Source of the DNA: Microcoleaceae cyanobacterium UBA11344 | GTDB taxonomy: Bacteria > Cyanobacteriota > Cyanobacteriia > Cyanobacteriales > Microcoleaceae | DNA: 6,008 bases | Assembly (NCBI GenBank): GCA_003483675.1 | Contig: DMYK01000578.1 | Span: forward strand, 1 to 6,008 | Direction of reading: 5' to 3' | Shown: positions 5,008 through 6,008 of the stretch, one piece after another | Layout: every line of letters starts with the position of its first letter | Position numbering within the stretch: the stretch's first letter is position 1 | The notes under the pieces: generated by a model | Databases searched by the model: none | What the model was told of the DNA's origin: nothing | Seen by the model: only the letters and a program-made list of their open reading frames with translations | Program-made: the position numbers and the translations under genes

Positions 5008-5055
5008 TGGAGTTGAGGCTGAAAAAAAAGACTTTCAGTTGTAACATAAACTCCA
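5008..5055 (+). promoter_or_regulatory. Nested hairpin in the glmM 5' leader
   Basis: TGGAGTT (5008-5014) pairs with AACTCCA (5049-5055), and inside it CTGAAA (5019-5024) pairs with TTTCAG (5033-5038) over an A-rich 8-nt loop. The internal loop between the two stems is asymmetric (4 and 10 nt). The structure ends 22 bases before the Shine-Dalgarno sequence, so it could affect translation or stability. It does not resemble the glmS ribozyme or any other leader I know. Confidence 0.4.
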
Positions 5056-5077
5056 AAGTGTGAGTGTGAATATTCCT

Positions 5078-5084
5078 AAAGGAG
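5078..5084 (+). promoter_or_regulatory. Strong Shine-Dalgarno site of glmM
   Basis: AAAGGAG ends five bases before ATG 5090. It is the only canonical ribosome binding site in the window and fixes the start of glmM, in spite of the long N-terminal extension that this start gives. Confidence 0.85.
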
Positions 5085-5089
5085 TGAAT

Positions 5090-6008
5090 ATGGTTCAAAC
5101 ACCTTCGCGCCATCGCGGCTGCGAGATTCAGGCTGCTAACTCAGTACAGCCAGCCAAACGCCCTGAGACTATTCTGGTGGGAAATAGTGTTTCGCTGCCA
5201 AATACCAAATTATTCGGCACAGACGGCATTCGCGGCCAAGCTGGAGAATTGCTGAATGCACCGCTAGCACTGCAAATTGGCTTTTGGGCGGGACAAGTTT
5301 TACGCCAAAATTCCCCCAACCAAGGCCCAGTGATTCTGGGCCAAGATAGCAGAAATTCAAGTGATATGCTGGCAATGGCATTGTCAGCAGGTTTGACAGC
5401 CGCCGGGCTGGAAGTGTGGAATTTGGGCTTGTGTCCTACTCCCTGTGTTGCTTATCTGGCAAGCGTTTCAGAGTCTGTCGGCGGAGTGATGATTTCGGCT
5501 TCCCACAACCCCCCAGAAGACAACGGCATTAAGTTTTTCGGCTCAAACGGCACGAAGCTGTCCCAGCATTTGCAGGAACAAATCGAAGCGGGAATCCGGG
5601 GGGCAAAGGTTCCTATTGCTAGCTTGGGTTGGGGACGCCACCACCACTGCCCAGAGTTGGTTAAAGATTATGCCGCTTCCCTGGAGCGTTCACTGCAAGG
5701 AATGAATTTGCGGGGAATGCGGATAGTTTTGGATTTGGCTTGGGGGGCTGCGGCGCGCTTGGGCCAGGCGGTGTTCGCCCAAATGGGGGCGGATGTTATC
5801 TGTTTGCACAACTCTCCTGATGGTGATCGGATTAATGTTAACTGCGGTTCTACTCATCTCGACAGTTTGCAAGCGGCTGTTTTAGAGTACAATGCTGATT
5901 TGGGATTTGCTTTTGACGGCGATGCCGATCGAGTTTTGGGTGTTGACAACAAAGGTCGATCGATTGATGGCGATTACATTCTTTATCTGTGGGGCCGGCA
6001 TTTGCGCC
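5090..6008 (+). CDS. glmM: Phosphoglucosamine mutase, N-terminal 306 residues (3' truncated by window)
   Basis: GlmM converts glucosamine-6-phosphate to glucosamine-1-phosphate, the step before UDP-GlcNAc in peptidoglycan and lipopolysaccharide synthesis. The frame is open from ATG 5090 to the window edge. Domain 1 has LFGTDGIRG (41-49) and the active-site loop [14 protein letters not shown], in which Ser138 should be the phosphoserine that transfers phosphate. Domain 2 ends with [10 protein letters not shown], whose Asp276, Asp278 and Asp280 bind magnesium. The sugar-binding loop of domain 3 and the phosphate-binding domain 4 lie beyond the window. FGTDGIRG and SASHNP favour GlmM over phosphomannomutase or phosphoglucomutase. 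The protein has about 40 residues before the FGTDG motif, against about 4 in E. coli. This tail is polar and non-conserved in look, but the strong Shine-Dalgarno sequence supports its start, and I recall extensions in other cyanobacterial GlmM proteins. It is probably transcribed alone from its own leader. Confidence 0.93.
   Translation, partial: MVQTPSRHRGCEIQAANSVQPAKRPETILVGNSVSLPNTKLFGTDGIRGQAGELLNAPLALQIGFWAGQVLRQNSPNQGPVILGQDSRNSSDMLAMALSAGLTAAGLEVWNLGLCPTPCVAYLASVSESVGGVMISASHNPPEDNGIKFFGSNGTKLSQHLQEQIEAGIRGAKVPIASLGWGRHHHCPELVKDYAASLERSLQGMNLRGMRIVLDLAWGAAARLGQAVFAQMGADVICLHNSPDGDRINVNCGSTHLDSLQAAVLEYNADLGFAFDGDADRVLGVDNKGRSIDGDYILYLWGRHLR

Noticed and set aside
5008..5055. glmS-type ribozyme before the amino-sugar gene
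   Set aside because: Far too short, it lacks the ribozyme core, and the gene is glmM rather than glmS.
4880..5113. 77-residue minus-strand open frame in the glmM leader
   Set aside because: No recognisable motif or ribosome site, it overlaps the glmM start, and the residue composition looks random.

Overview
The window reads as chromosomal DNA from a cyanobacterium, probably a filamentous non-heterocystous type (Microcoleus/Oscillatoria-like). Three things support this. The octamer HIP1 (GCGATCGC) occurs eight times in 6 kb, starting at 564, 1054, 1492, 3198, 3721, 4030, 4585 and 4681. Most intergenic gaps hold 7- to 9-nt tandem repeats of the cyanobacterial STRR kind. The encoded proteins resemble cyanobacterial family members. 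The genus is an inference.

Layout. 1-204 is the 3' end of lgt (lipoprotein diacylglyceryl transferase). It is followed by a probable small RNA gene on the minus strand (about 203-292) with a very good intrinsic terminator. cobM (323-1102, corrin ring C11 methylation) follows. Then come a Tat-exported dienelactone-hydrolase-like protein (1210-2043) and a flavin-reductase-domain protein (2193-2675). The convergent gap at 2676-2854 is full of repeats. A short pyroglutamyl-peptidase-I-like protein lies on the minus strand (2855-3370). hisH (3514-4146) and rsmD (4291-4833) follow, separated by a MITE-like inverted repeat. A 256-nt leader with a candidate promoter and a nested hairpin precedes glmM (5090 to the window edge, 3' truncated).

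The genes are mainly housekeeping functions: lipoprotein maturation, cobalamin synthesis, histidine synthesis, 16S rRNA methylation and the amino-sugar step that feeds peptidoglycan. They do not form one pathway. Apart from the lgt/cobM and hisH/rsmD neighbours on the same strand, nothing looks like a dedicated operon. Every gap is long and most carry repeats.

I see no defence system, CRISPR array, transposase, phage gene or novel multi-gene cassette. The points most worth a second look are the minus-strand sRNA candidate between lgt and cobM, the 91-nt inverted-repeat element flanked by 14-bp direct repeats at 2738-2867 (which supplies the last codons of the peptidase gene), the 26-nt-arm inverted repeat at 4153-4218, the peptidase with a shortened Glu-to-Cys spacing, and the structured glmM leader.
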